A DNA stretch of 64,000 nucleotides, taken from Planctomycetaceae bacterium. GTDB lineage: Bacteria; Planctomycetota; Planctomycetia; Pirellulales; Pirellulaceae. The stretch lies in assembly GCA_024642205.1 (NCBI GenBank), contig JAHEBQ010000002.1, forward strand, positions 131,081 through 195,080, written 5' to 3'. Numbering within the stretch: position 1 is the stretch's first letter; the number at the start of each line of letters is the position of its first letter. The notes beneath the pieces are model-generated. The model was given only the letters and a program-made list of their open reading frames with translations, was not told the origin of the DNA and did not search any database. Made by a program: the position numbers and the translations under genes. Shown here piece after piece: positions 1 to 8,836 of the stretch.

Positions 1-253
1 ATTCGAAACAACCACTACAGCCAACCCGATGATTCGGTTGTTGCCAATGGACACACTCAGACGAACGTTGATCCCCAACGTCGGGCAGCCGTTGGATCGG
101 AAACATGCTGACTCCACCGGACGACAGTTCATATCCTCAATTCTCAGCAAAACGTCCAAAATGTGCTTCTTTCGGGCTAGATCGAAAATCATCGGGGGAG
201 ATCAACGCGAAATCGGTTAGAATGCGGATTGGACTTTTCTGGCCGCCGTACGC

Positions 254-1597
254 ATGCGAATCATGGTGACAAGATCAAATCCCAAACGGGCTAAACCTAC
301 GAACCTCCAGCGGCGGGATTTCTTGCGCGCGTCGGGAATCGCGATCGCGTTACCGCTTTTTGAATCGCGATCGGATGGCGCCACGATGGCCACGCCGTTA
401 AGCCGGATTGGCCACCGGAAAACCGAGCCCATGCGATTGGTGTGTATTGGCAACCCTTACGGATTGATTCCTGAAGATTTCTTCCCAAAACAAGCGGGAC
501 GGAATTACGAAATGCCCAGGTTACTCAAACCACTCGAGTCCCACCGCGACGACTTCACCGTCTTCTCCAATTTCGATCACGGTTATTCGGGCGGCCACCG
601 CGTCGTCGATACCTTTCTGACCGGCATCAAGACGATCGATGCGAAGTCGGCAATCGATGGCAACATTTCGATCGACCAGCTGGCGGCAGAGTCTGTTGGT
701 GCGCAAACCCGATTCCAATCGCTTAACATGGGAGCTGGTGGAAGCTGCGAAATGTGCTGGACGCGGTCCGGTGTCAATGTCCCCGTTTTGACTCGTTCAC
801 GCGATGTATTTCGATTGTTGTTCGTCGATGATCCTTTGGCGGCCAAAAAACAGATTGGCGTCAAGAACCAACGACGTGGCTCCATCCTCGATGCGATTGG
901 GCAACAGGCTCGATCACTCAATCGCGAACTGAGCAGGCCAGACCAGCTGAAACTTGATGAGTACCTGACTTCGATTCGCGAAGTTGAAACCAAGCTGGAG
1001 ATGTCACAATATTGGGTTGGAAAACCCAAACCAGATGTCCAGATGCGGGAACCGGGTGACGGGGGATTCGTCGAATCCCTGGGGGTCTTTTACGAACTGC
1101 TGGCGCTCGCCCTTCAAACCGATTCCACACACGTTGCCACGCTGGAAATCCCGGAAGCATTCAACACGTCCAACCTTGGTCTGCAAAACAGTTACCACGG
1201 TTATTCGCATCATGGGAAAGCGGAAAAGAACCTGGCGGGGTTGCGTGTCATCGAAACTTTCCAGACCACAGAATTCGGAAAATTCCTGGATCGGCTGAAA
1301 CAAATCACGCTCGCAAATGGCCAGCCCATGTTTGAAAAAACGATCCTGCTGTTCGGTAGTGGCATGGGCAATGGGAGCTCACATTCCAACAAGAACCTCC
1401 CGATTCTTGTCGCGGGCGGCGGTCTCCCGCACGCTGGACATGTGGTGTTACCCGAAGAAAAAAACCGGCGAGTGCCGCTGTCCAATCTTTACGTCAAACT
1501 GCTGCAACAATTCGGGATCGAGACCGATCATTTCGGAGCCAGTTCAGGCCAATTGAGTGATTTTGATCAACTGGAACAAGGAACCGAATCCCGATGA
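254..1597 (+). CDS. DUF1552 domain-containing exported protein
   Basis: 447 residues. A twin-arginine signal is visible at residues 20-26 (RRDFLRA), followed by a hydrophobic stretch, so Tat export is likely. The rest matches the DUF1552 family, which is abundant in planctomycetes and usually encoded beside a DUF1592-type cytochrome, as here: its TGA stop overlaps the ATG of the next gene (ATGA). No enzymatic role is established for DUF1552; the family resembles the secreted DUF1501 proteins. An alternative ATG nine bases downstream (263) would give a protein starting MVTRSNPK. The operon arrangement suggests that both products act together outside the cytoplasmic membrane. Family call is firm; function unknown. 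Confidence 0.88.
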   Translation: MRIMVTRSNPKRAKPTNLQRRDFLRASGIAIALPLFESRSDGATMATPLSRIGHRKTEPMRLVCIGNPYGLIPEDFFPKQAGRNYEMPRLLKPLESHRDDFTVFSNFDHGYSGGHRVVDTFLTGIKTIDAKSAIDGNISIDQLAAESVGAQTRFQSLNMGAGGSCEMCWTRSGVNVPVLTRSRDVFRLLFVDDPLAAKKQIGVKNQRRGSILDAIGQQARSLNRELSRPDQLKLDEYLTSIREVETKLEMSQYWVGKPKPDVQMREPGDGGFVESLGVFYELLALALQTDSTHVATLEIPEAFNTSNLGLQNSYHGYSHHGKAEKNLAGLRVIETFQTTEFGKFLDRLKQITLANGQPMFEKTILLFGSGMGNGSSHSNKNLPILVAGGGLPHAGHVVLPEEKNRRVPLSNLYVKLLQQFGIETDHFGASSGQLSDFDQLEQGTESR

Positions 1598-4095
1598 TGA
1601 ATTGGCCCCTTGTTTGCCGATCCCTGACCTCCCTGCTGGCTTGTTGTGCCGTGGGGGTCGTTTGCCCTGCAAGGCTCCAGTCGGATGAAATTGACCTCAA
1701 TCGGTTCTTTGCTGACCACTGTGTCAAATGCCATGGCGCAGTAAAACAGGAAGCCGATCGCCGCCTGGATACGCTTTCGTTCGACCTGTCCGACAATAAC
1801 GCACTGGCGAACTGGCAAGACGTTTTGGACCAACTCAATCTGGGCGACATGCCTCCACCGACGGAACCCCGTCCCGACATTGTCAAGCTGAGCAGCGTCC
1901 TAGCAGAAATCACCAATCGAATTGAGCAAGCTCAATCGGCCGATCGTGATCGGCGGACCGAAACGTCACTTCGACGACTCAACCGCCGCGAGTACCTCAA
2001 TACGATCCGCGATCTGTTTGGATTTGACATGACGATGTTCGATCCCACCATCGGGTTTCCGGATGATGCGATTGAAAGCGGTTTCGACAATCAAGGCGAA
2101 ACACTGGTAACGTCAAGTTACCTGCTCGAGAAATACCTCGACGCAGCAGAAAAGATTATCGATAAAGCAATCGTTGTGGGTTCCCAACCACAACCCAGTC
2201 TCGTCAGGATGCGACCCCCATTTGATCGAACCACCAACGCCCACTCAGGTTGGGTCACTCAGGAGCGGCGTGAAACGAACGAATTTCAATCGATTTTCCA
2301 AGGTACGAAAGAACGCTTTGGATATCGTCCATTGGACGACATGGCCGAAGGCGTCCCGGTGGACGGATTTTACGAGGTCCGCATCAAGGCCTGCGGACTG
2401 CATCGAAAACATGCATACCCGATCGAGTTGATTGGCACGGATGTCGAGGAACCGATTCGGCTCGCATTGACATCGGGCTCACAGGCCTTCGGTACGCTTC
2501 ACCTGCGTCAATCGATTGAATCAACATTGGCGGAATTCAACTTGCCGGACAATGAACCGAGTTGGATGGAGACCAGGATTTGGTTGGACCAGGGATTTCA
2601 ACCCCGGCTGACTTACCCTAACGGGCCTTATTTTTTCAAATCCCTGCCGCACGTCATTCACAGGAAATTTCCTGGGAAGTTTCCGATCAAACTGGTCTAC
2701 AGCAATTGGTGGGAGGTCTGCCAGAATATCAAAACTCCCCAAATTCGTGTCTATGAGGTTGAACTTGAGGGACCCTTTTTCGATCAATGGCCACCGCTAA
2801 GTCATGTGGCAATTTTTGGTGACCGTCCGTTTTCAGAGGATCGAACAGCGGAGATCATTGAGCGGTTTGCGTCGCGCGCGTTTCGACGACCTCTCCGACA
2901 ACATGAACTCGATTCGTTATTGAACCTGGTTCAGTTGCGACGCGAATCGGGCGAGGATCCGCTCGCCGCTCTCAAGTCCGGTCTGGCCGCCGTGCTTTGT
3001 TCTCCGGGTTTTCTTTACCTCGAAGATTCGCCAAAAACAGCGTCGAACAAGCTGGATGATTTCGCGGTTGCGTCGAGGCTGTCGTATTTCCTCTGGTCAA
3101 GCATGCCGGATCAAGAGCTTCTGGATCTCGCGAAACAGGGCCAACTCTCAGATCCCTTGGAGTTGCAAGCACAGACCAGGCGAATGTTACAGGACTCCAA
3201 GGCAACCTCGTTTTCAGCCGATTTCGCAGACCGCTGGTTGACGCTGTACAAACTGGGCGAAATGCCGCCTGACAGTAATGCGTTCCAACACTATTACGTG
3301 GGAGAACTTGAGACAGCGATGCGGCAGGAGACGCATTTGTTTTTCGGGCACTTGCTTGCCAACAACATGGATATCTTGAACTTCATTGATTCCGATTTTA
3401 CGTTTGTCAACCGACCGTTAGCGCATCACTATCAATTCGACATTGAAGCATTCGACAGACATTTTGCCCAACAGACTCCCAGCAATGGTTTTGTAAAAAT
3501 GCCGATCACAGATGCGAAACGCGGTGGTCTTCTGGGCCAGGCGAGTATCTTGACGGTGACAGCCAATGGAATCGACACGTCGCCCGTTATACGAGGCGCC
3601 TGGGTATTGGAAAAAATTCTCGGTGCGTCAACGCCGCCACCACCGGAGGGAATCGAACCGCTGGAACCCGACACGCGGGGCTCGGTTTCGATTCGGGACC
3701 AATTGGAAAAACACCGTGATGTCCCGACATGCGCCCAGTGCCACCGGAAAATTGATCCGATCGGATTTGCCTTGGAGTCATTTGATGCCATTGGAGGCCA
3801 GCGATCACATTATGCGTCAGGAAAGACAACACTCAAGATTGACACCTCGGGCCAGTTGCCTACAGGCGAACCCTTCAACGACATTGCGGACGTGAAAACG
3901 ATCCTGCTGACTCGAAAACGCCAGTTCGCGCATTGCCTTGTTGAAAAAATGGTCTCCTATTCGATTGGGCGTCCACTGACAATTCACGATCGCCCGGACG
4001 TCGATAGACTGGTTGACCGATTGACCAAGCAAAATGGCGGGTTGCAGGACCTGGTATTGTCGATTGTTACATGTGACCCATTCCTCAGCAGGTAG
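1594..4095 (+). CDS. DUF1587/DUF1595/DUF1592/DUF1588/DUF1585 planctomycete c-type cytochrome protein
   Basis: 833 residues with a signal peptide (residues 1-30). A haem-binding CVKCH at 43-47 lies in a PSCyt1-like cytochrome c domain. DUF1587 follows (around LNRREYLNTIRDLFG, near residue 130), then a long beta-rich middle, then DUF1595 (AFRRPLRQHELD), DUF1592 (ASRLSYFLWSSMPD), DUF1588 with a second haem-type motif CAQCH at 713-717, and DUF1585 (SIGRPLTIHDRPD) at the C-terminus. This is the standard domain order of the family. The start overlaps the stop of the DUF1552 gene, so the two are probably co-translated. The haem motifs suggest an exported electron-transfer or oxidative role, but the substrate is unknown. 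The TAG stop is in the same frame as the downstream cyclase-like gene. Confidence 0.9.
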   Translation: MMNWPLVCRSLTSLLACCAVGVVCPARLQSDEIDLNRFFADHCVKCHGAVKQEADRRLDTLSFDLSDNNALANWQDVLDQLNLGDMPPPTEPRPDIVKLSSVLAEITNRIEQAQSADRDRRTETSLRRLNRREYLNTIRDLFGFDMTMFDPTIGFPDDAIESGFDNQGETLVTSSYLLEKYLDAAEKIIDKAIVVGSQPQPSLVRMRPPFDRTTNAHSGWVTQERRETNEFQSIFQGTKERFGYRPLDDMAEGVPVDGFYEVRIKACGLHRKHAYPIELIGTDVEEPIRLALTSGSQAFGTLHLRQSIESTLAEFNLPDNEPSWMETRIWLDQGFQPRLTYPNGPYFFKSLPHVIHRKFPGKFPIKLVYSNWWEVCQNIKTPQIRVYEVELEGPFFDQWPPLSHVAIFGDRPFSEDRTAEIIERFASRAFRRPLRQHELDSLLNLVQLRRESGEDPLAALKSGLAAVLCSPGFLYLEDSPKTASNKLDDFAVASRLSYFLWSSMPDQELLDLAKQGQLSDPLELQAQTRRMLQDSKATSFSADFADRWLTLYKLGEMPPDSNAFQHYYVGELETAMRQETHLFFGHLLANNMDILNFIDSDFTFVNRPLAHHYQFDIEAFDRHFAQQTPSNGFVKMPITDAKRGGLLGQASILTVTANGIDTSPVIRGAWVLEKILGASTPPPPEGIEPLEPDTRGSVSIRDQLEKHRDVPTCAQCHRKIDPIGFALESFDAIGGQRSHYASGKTTLKIDTSGQLPTGEPFNDIADVKTILLTRKRQFAHCLVEKMVSYSIGRPLTIHDRPDVDRLVDRLTKQNGGLQDLVLSIVTCDPFLSR

Positions 4096-4161
4096 CCTCC
4101 AATTTCCGCCCTCGAAAAAACGTCATCCTTTGAAGGTCGGCTTGAAGCAGCCCATCAAACC

Positions 4162-5994
4162 GTGCGACAACAGTTGCTGGACGCTCGACTGGATTCCGGA
4201 CACTGGGAAGGACAGCTTTCGGCGTCTGCACTTTCGACCGCAACTGCGGTCAGTGCGCTGTCGTTCTATGTTGCCGATCCGGTCAGCGATCCAACATTGT
4301 TTCCATCGATTACATCGCAAATCCAGCGTGGCATCAACTGGATCAAACGCCAGCAAAACGAGGATGGCGGCTGGGGAGACACTTCGCTCAGTTATTCAAA
4401 CATCTCAACCTCGATGCTTGTGATCGCGGCGATGCAGGCATCGGGACAAACTCAAGAGTTGGGTTTTGAGATCCGTGCTGCCGAGAAATATGTCGAGGCC
4501 CAGGGTGGAATTGACGGACTGCGAAAACGGTATGGCCAGGACAAGACATTTGCAGTTCCGATCCTGGCCAATTGCGCGATGGCAGGGATCGTTTCCTGGA
4601 ATGAGGTCTCGGCACTCCCGTTTGAAGCGGCCTGCGTTCCGCAGCGCTTTTATAACCTCATGCAACTGCCGGTCGTGAGTTATGCCATTCCGGCATTGGT
4701 TGCGATCGGTCAGGCCAAGTTCATTCTTGACCCTCCCTGGGATCCGGTTCGACGCTGGCTTCGCCGGGCCAGTATCAATCGCAGCTTGAAAGTACTTGAA
4801 AAAATGCAACCGGCCAGCGGTGGCTATCTCGAAGCCGTCCCGCTCACCAGTTTTGTCTCAATGGCATTGATCAAGTCATACCGCGCCGATCATCCTGTCG
4901 TCCAGAATGGAATTCGATTCATCATTGAATCGTTTCGCGTCGAAAGTGAATCGGAAGGAAGTTGGCCGATCGACACAAACCTGGCGACCTGGAATACCAC
5001 GCTTTCGATCAACGCATTGGCCAATCTCCCGGACGAATTCCGAAGCGAACTGATCGCAGATCCAGCGCGCTGGAATCAATGTCTCGAGTGGGTACTGGAT
5101 TGCCAGAACACGACGACCCATTCGTTTACGGGAGCAGCACCTGGTGGTTGGGGATGGAGCAATTTGAGTGGGGCGGTCCCTGACGCTGATGATACCCCGG
5201 GTGCCCTATTGGCCTTGAAGAATCTTTCCAACGCGTGTGAGTTTGACGATTCGGTAAGTCAGAGAATTCACCGTGCCGTTGAAAGGGGAATCGATTGGTT
5301 AGTCAGGTTACAAAATCGCGACAAAGGTTGGCCAACCTTTTGCCGCGGGTGGGGAAAACTGCCGTTTGACCGAAGCGGAACTGATATAACGGCCCATGCG
5401 ATAAGGAGTCTAATTGCCTGGAAGAACGATACAAAAACGTTCAGACTTGACGTGGGCCGAATCGACCGGGCGATCAACAGCGGATTCCAGTACCTTGCCC
5501 GCCACCAGCAAAAGGACGGAAGTTGGTTGCCGCTTTGGTTTGGCAACCAGGACCTGCGGGACGACATTAACCCGTATTATGGCACAGCGAAGGTATTAAT
5601 GGCCTACCGTGACGCAAATTCACTCGATACCAACGAAGCCAGATTTGGTTTAAGATGGATATGCGAAAATCAAAACTCGGACGGTGGCTGGGGGGGAGGC
5701 CCGTCGATTCAGTGGCCGGATGAAAAAGCAGGTTGCAGCAGTGTTGAAGAGACATCTCTCTGCACCGAGATTTTACTTGACGACGATGATCCACGATCCC
5801 GGCGATCGGCTCAAGCAGGAATCGAGTGGTTAATATTGGCGACAGAGAGCGGATCGGTAGACACGGCGTGGCCGATCGGATTTTATTTTGCGAAACTCTG
5901 GTACTTTGAAAAAATGTATCCTTTGATTTTTGCCAGCTCGGCTCTGAGTCGGGCGACCGGTTTGGGTCAACGATCCGACGGCGCGGACGAGTAA
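4162..5994 (+). CDS. shc: squalene-hopene cyclase-like triterpene cyclase (prenyltransferase/squalene oxidase repeats)
   Basis: 610 residues from a GTG start. Several QW-type repeats are visible (QNEDGGWGD, QNRDKGWPTF, QQKDGSWLPLW, QNSDGGWGGG). The acidic motif DADDT at residues 341-344/345 corresponds to the catalytic DxDDTA of squalene-hopene cyclases, although the residue after T is P rather than A. This makes it a class II (protonation-type) triterpene cyclase candidate. It is slightly shorter than typical hopene cyclases (about 620-720). The reading frame is open back to the stop of the previous gene at 4095, and the 22 codons before the GTG look homologous to the family N-terminus (LEAAHQTV), but they contain no ATG, GTG or TTG. 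The true start is therefore uncertain. A polyprenyl synthetase fusion follows about 100 bp downstream. Substrate could be squalene or another polyprene. Confidence 0.82.
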   Translation: MRQQLLDARLDSGHWEGQLSASALSTATAVSALSFYVADPVSDPTLFPSITSQIQRGINWIKRQQNEDGGWGDTSLSYSNISTSMLVIAAMQASGQTQELGFEIRAAEKYVEAQGGIDGLRKRYGQDKTFAVPILANCAMAGIVSWNEVSALPFEAACVPQRFYNLMQLPVVSYAIPALVAIGQAKFILDPPWDPVRRWLRRASINRSLKVLEKMQPASGGYLEAVPLTSFVSMALIKSYRADHPVVQNGIRFIIESFRVESESEGSWPIDTNLATWNTTLSINALANLPDEFRSELIADPARWNQCLEWVLDCQNTTTHSFTGAAPGGWGWSNLSGAVPDADDTPGALLALKNLSNACEFDDSVSQRIHRAVERGIDWLVRLQNRDKGWPTFCRGWGKLPFDRSGTDITAHAIRSLIAWKNDTKTFRLDVGRIDRAINSGFQYLARHQQKDGSWLPLWFGNQDLRDDINPYYGTAKVLMAYRDANSLDTNEARFGLRWICENQNSDGGWGGGPSIQWPDEKAGCSSVEETSLCTEILLDDDDPRSRRSAQAGIEWLILATESGSVDTAWPIGFYFAKLWYFEKMYPLIFASSALSRATGLGQRSDGADE

Positions 5995-6097
5995 AATTGA
6001 AACTTCAGAACGAGCTGGCATTTCAGATTTGAGATTCATATCTCTGGCTTCTGTGGCGCTTGCGAGTTCGTTTTTATATGAACCGTAAGGAAGCAAC

Positions 6098-7993
6098 TTG
6101 GCTACCACGACAAACACCGACGAACTGATCGAAACGACGCAGAATGAGTCCAGCGAATCGGGCGCGAAGCCCGCTCGACGGTCGCGACGTCGGAAAACGG
6201 CCCACTTGAAAATGGTTCCTGCTTCAAAACAACAGCGCGAAACACTGCGTGAACGTTGCCGTGAAGTTGCTGATTCGTTGGACCGAAACCTCCCGCCGTC
6301 CAAAGACGAGCTCGAAGCAATTTGCCGGAAACTCCTGCTGGACGCGGGTGAACCAGAAGGATTTCTTGGCTGGATCATGGTGGTGATGTCGAGTTGTTTC
6401 TGGGAACATCAGATTCAATCGATTCCGCATTCACGACGACTGTTTCTGCTTCCCCACTGTCTCAAACATGCGGAGGGTTGTCCTGCGGATTACGACGAGT
6501 TTGGATTGGCATGCAAAACCTGCGGTGCCTGCAGCATCGCCGATTTTCGTTCTTCTGCCGAGGAACTGGGTTACAAAGTGCTGGTCGCCGAAGGTTCGCC
6601 AATCGTACTGAAGATCATTGTCAGTGGTCACGTGGACGCGATCGTCGGTGTCGCGTGCCTGAACGTATTGGAAAAAGCAATCGACAAAATCATGCTTGCC
6701 GGGATTCCCTGCATGGCCGTTCCCTTGCTCTCCAGCGATTGCCGCAACACCAGCGTCGATGAAGATTGGGTTGAGCAAATGGTTCGGGTCCCGCATGAAG
6801 AATCCAAACAGGAAACTCGTAGTTACATTCATTTGCTGCGCGAAGCGTCGAAATTGTTTGCTGCCGACAGCCTGGAACGACTTGTTCCTCGAGTTCGTGG
6901 TGGCAAGACACTCGCCGAATCCAACGGTCAGGGGGCCTTTGGACTTGATCCGATCGCCGCTACCGAAGCCATCGCCTACGACTTCCTCGCCGCCGGAGGA
7001 AAACACTCCCGTCCATTCATCACGATGGCGGTTTACAATGCAGTCAGCGGTGGTGAAGCGACACTTTCCAATGGTGCTGAGGTCGTCGCCGGATATTCGG
7101 ACGCGATCCGTCGCACCGCGATGTCCATCGAGACCTTTCATAAAGCGTCGCTGGTTCACGACGATATCGAAGACAATGACCAATTTCGTTACGGCGACGA
7201 AGCGCTGCATGTCAAATACGGTGTGGCGACCGCCATCAACATTGGCGACTACCTGGTTGGCATGGGTTACCGGTTGGTCAGTCGTGACCGCAAGGAATTG
7301 GGGGCGGAAGCGGCCGCCGACATATTGGATTACCTCGCCGAATCACACCAACGGCTTGCGGAAGGGCAGGGGGCTGAACTGTTGTGGCGGGACAGCTGCG
7401 ACCGCGTACTGAAGCCCCTCGACGCACTCAAGATTTACGCTTTGAAGACCGCGCCCGCATTCGAAGCCGCTTTCTACAGCGGACTGCGTCTGGCTGGACC
7501 CGCCGAAAAGTACCTGAAACCGGTCCGGTCTTTCGCCCGCAACCTGGGCGTTGCATTCCAGATCCTGAACGACTTGAAGGACTGGGAGCGAGACGACGAC
7601 AACAAGAAAACGATCGGAACCGACTTGCTGGGGGGGCGTCCGACCGTTTTGCTCGCTCTGGCACTCGAGGGACTCAAAGGCGAACAACGCGATGAACTAC
7701 TGAAGCTGATTGAGCCAAATGCGACGCTACCGGCGGAACAAAAAATCCTTCGCGCCAGGGCTTTGTACTTCGAAGCTGGTGTGTTTGAGAAAGCCCACAA
7801 ACTGGTCGACAAGCACCAGCAAAAGGCCGAGGAAATTGCCGACGAGATCGAGCCTGACGAGCTTCGCCGATTGATGTACTACCTGGTCGACACCGTCCTG
7901 GACCGGACCGCGGACGTCAAACCAACGATCGAGATCAACCATCTTTCTTTCAATGAAGTGTTGCCCATCGTTTCCAGCGAGGTAACGTCGTAG
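6098..7993 (+). CDS. DUF116-polyprenyl synthetase fusion protein
   Basis: 631 residues from a TTG start, preceded by TAAGGAAG. Residues about 1-45 are basic and low-complexity. Residues about 60-235 match DUF116: a run of cysteines in LPHCLKHAEGC and CKTCGACSI that could bind metal or an iron-sulfur centre. Residues about 285-600 are a trans-isoprenyl diphosphate synthase: GGKHSRPF, first Asp-rich motif DDIED at 355-359, second motif NDLKD at 491-495, then a KKTIGTDLLGGRPT segment. The second motif lacks the usual DDxxD spacing but keeps D492 and D495. The fusion with DUF116 and the position next to a triterpene cyclase suggest isoprenoid chain synthesis for a specialised lipid. Product chain length cannot be read from the sequence. 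Confidence 0.87.
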   Translation: MATTTNTDELIETTQNESSESGAKPARRSRRRKTAHLKMVPASKQQRETLRERCREVADSLDRNLPPSKDELEAICRKLLLDAGEPEGFLGWIMVVMSSCFWEHQIQSIPHSRRLFLLPHCLKHAEGCPADYDEFGLACKTCGACSIADFRSSAEELGYKVLVAEGSPIVLKIIVSGHVDAIVGVACLNVLEKAIDKIMLAGIPCMAVPLLSSDCRNTSVDEDWVEQMVRVPHEESKQETRSYIHLLREASKLFAADSLERLVPRVRGGKTLAESNGQGAFGLDPIAATEAIAYDFLAAGGKHSRPFITMAVYNAVSGGEATLSNGAEVVAGYSDAIRRTAMSIETFHKASLVHDDIEDNDQFRYGDEALHVKYGVATAINIGDYLVGMGYRLVSRDRKELGAEAAADILDYLAESHQRLAEGQGAELLWRDSCDRVLKPLDALKIYALKTAPAFEAAFYSGLRLAGPAEKYLKPVRSFARNLGVAFQILNDLKDWERDDDNKKTIGTDLLGGRPTVLLALALEGLKGEQRDELLKLIEPNATLPAEQKILRARALYFEAGVFEKAHKLVDKHQQKAEEIADEIEPDELRRLMYYLVDTVLDRTADVKPTIEINHLSFNEVLPIVSSEVTS

Positions 7994-8132
7994 GTTCGCC
8001 CTTCAACGACGGGGGAAGACGGCACGCCACAGCAAGCCGTTAACGTTCGACTCGTTCGACTTGAGCCAGCGAAATAAAAAGCAAGCTACATCCCCCAAGA
8101 CCCTGTGCCGAATATGCCGGATCCGAACTCCA

Positions 8133-8684
8133 ATGGATAAACGACTGAATTCTGCCGATCTGGCCCATGTCGAACTGGAACAGTTGATCAAGCTTTTCTT
8201 TGACGACATGGCTCAACTCGGCCAATTCGAAGAAGTCACAGCCGATCAGGTTCCCGAGCCCAGCCATTCCCTACTGGCTCACGATCAGCACATGACCGTA
8301 ACCGTCGAGAAACACCATCAAACCGATGTCGATGTGGAAGTCCTGCAAACACGAACCGACGGCGAACATTACTCTCGCAAGATTCTGCTCAAACGAAAAT
8401 CGGACGGTGGAGTCGTTCAATATGGTATCGTTCGATTGAACAAGTCCTGCCTCGCTCCAGATGTCCGCCAAGAAATCGAGCGTCAGGAATTACCGCTGGG
8501 TCGAATCCTGATCAATTATGGCGTCCTGCGCGTCGTCAAACTGCTTCGCCTCCTGAAAATCAAATGCGGTCCTGAATTGGCGAGCGAATTTGGTTTTGAG
8601 GTCGGCCAGATTTGCTATGGACGAACTGCGTTGATCTATTGCGATGGTTCTCCGGCGATCGAATTGCTGGAAATCGTCAGCTGA
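8133..8684 (+). CDS. chorismate lyase-like (DUF98) protein
   Basis: 183 residues from the ATG at 8133; an in-frame TTG at 8061 would add 24 residues that look unlike the family. The region from about residue 75 (YSRKILLKR, YGIVRLNKSCL, PLGRILINYGVLR) resembles the DUF98/chorismate lyase fold, members of which split chorismate into 4-hydroxybenzoate and pyruvate. Whether this protein has lyase activity cannot be judged here. It sits 139 bp after the polyprenyl synthetase fusion on the same strand. A chorismate-derived aromatic head group and a polyprenyl tail would be a logical pair for a quinone or prenylated aromatic, but this is inference. Confidence 0.65.
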   Translation: MDKRLNSADLAHVELEQLIKLFFDDMAQLGQFEEVTADQVPEPSHSLLAHDQHMTVTVEKHHQTDVDVEVLQTRTDGEHYSRKILLKRKSDGGVVQYGIVRLNKSCLAPDVRQEIERQELPLGRILINYGVLRVVKLLRLLKIKCGPELASEFGFEVGQICYGRTALIYCDGSPAIELLEIVS

Positions 8685-8836
8685 GGCGTTCATCTACCGT
8701 CATAACCGGCACAACCTTCACAACTGGCACAAATCGACCCAGCCAGTACGGTTTCATCGTCACACCCGGAATTGTCGATACTTCTCTCAGTACCGTCGCA
8801 ATTAGTCTATTGAATCGATCATCAGGATATTCAGAA

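Noticed and set aside
6431..7210. Reverse-strand open frame of 259 codons opposite the DUF116-polyprenyl synthetase gene
   Set aside because: Overlaps the conserved synthetase motifs on the other strand and has no family similarity.
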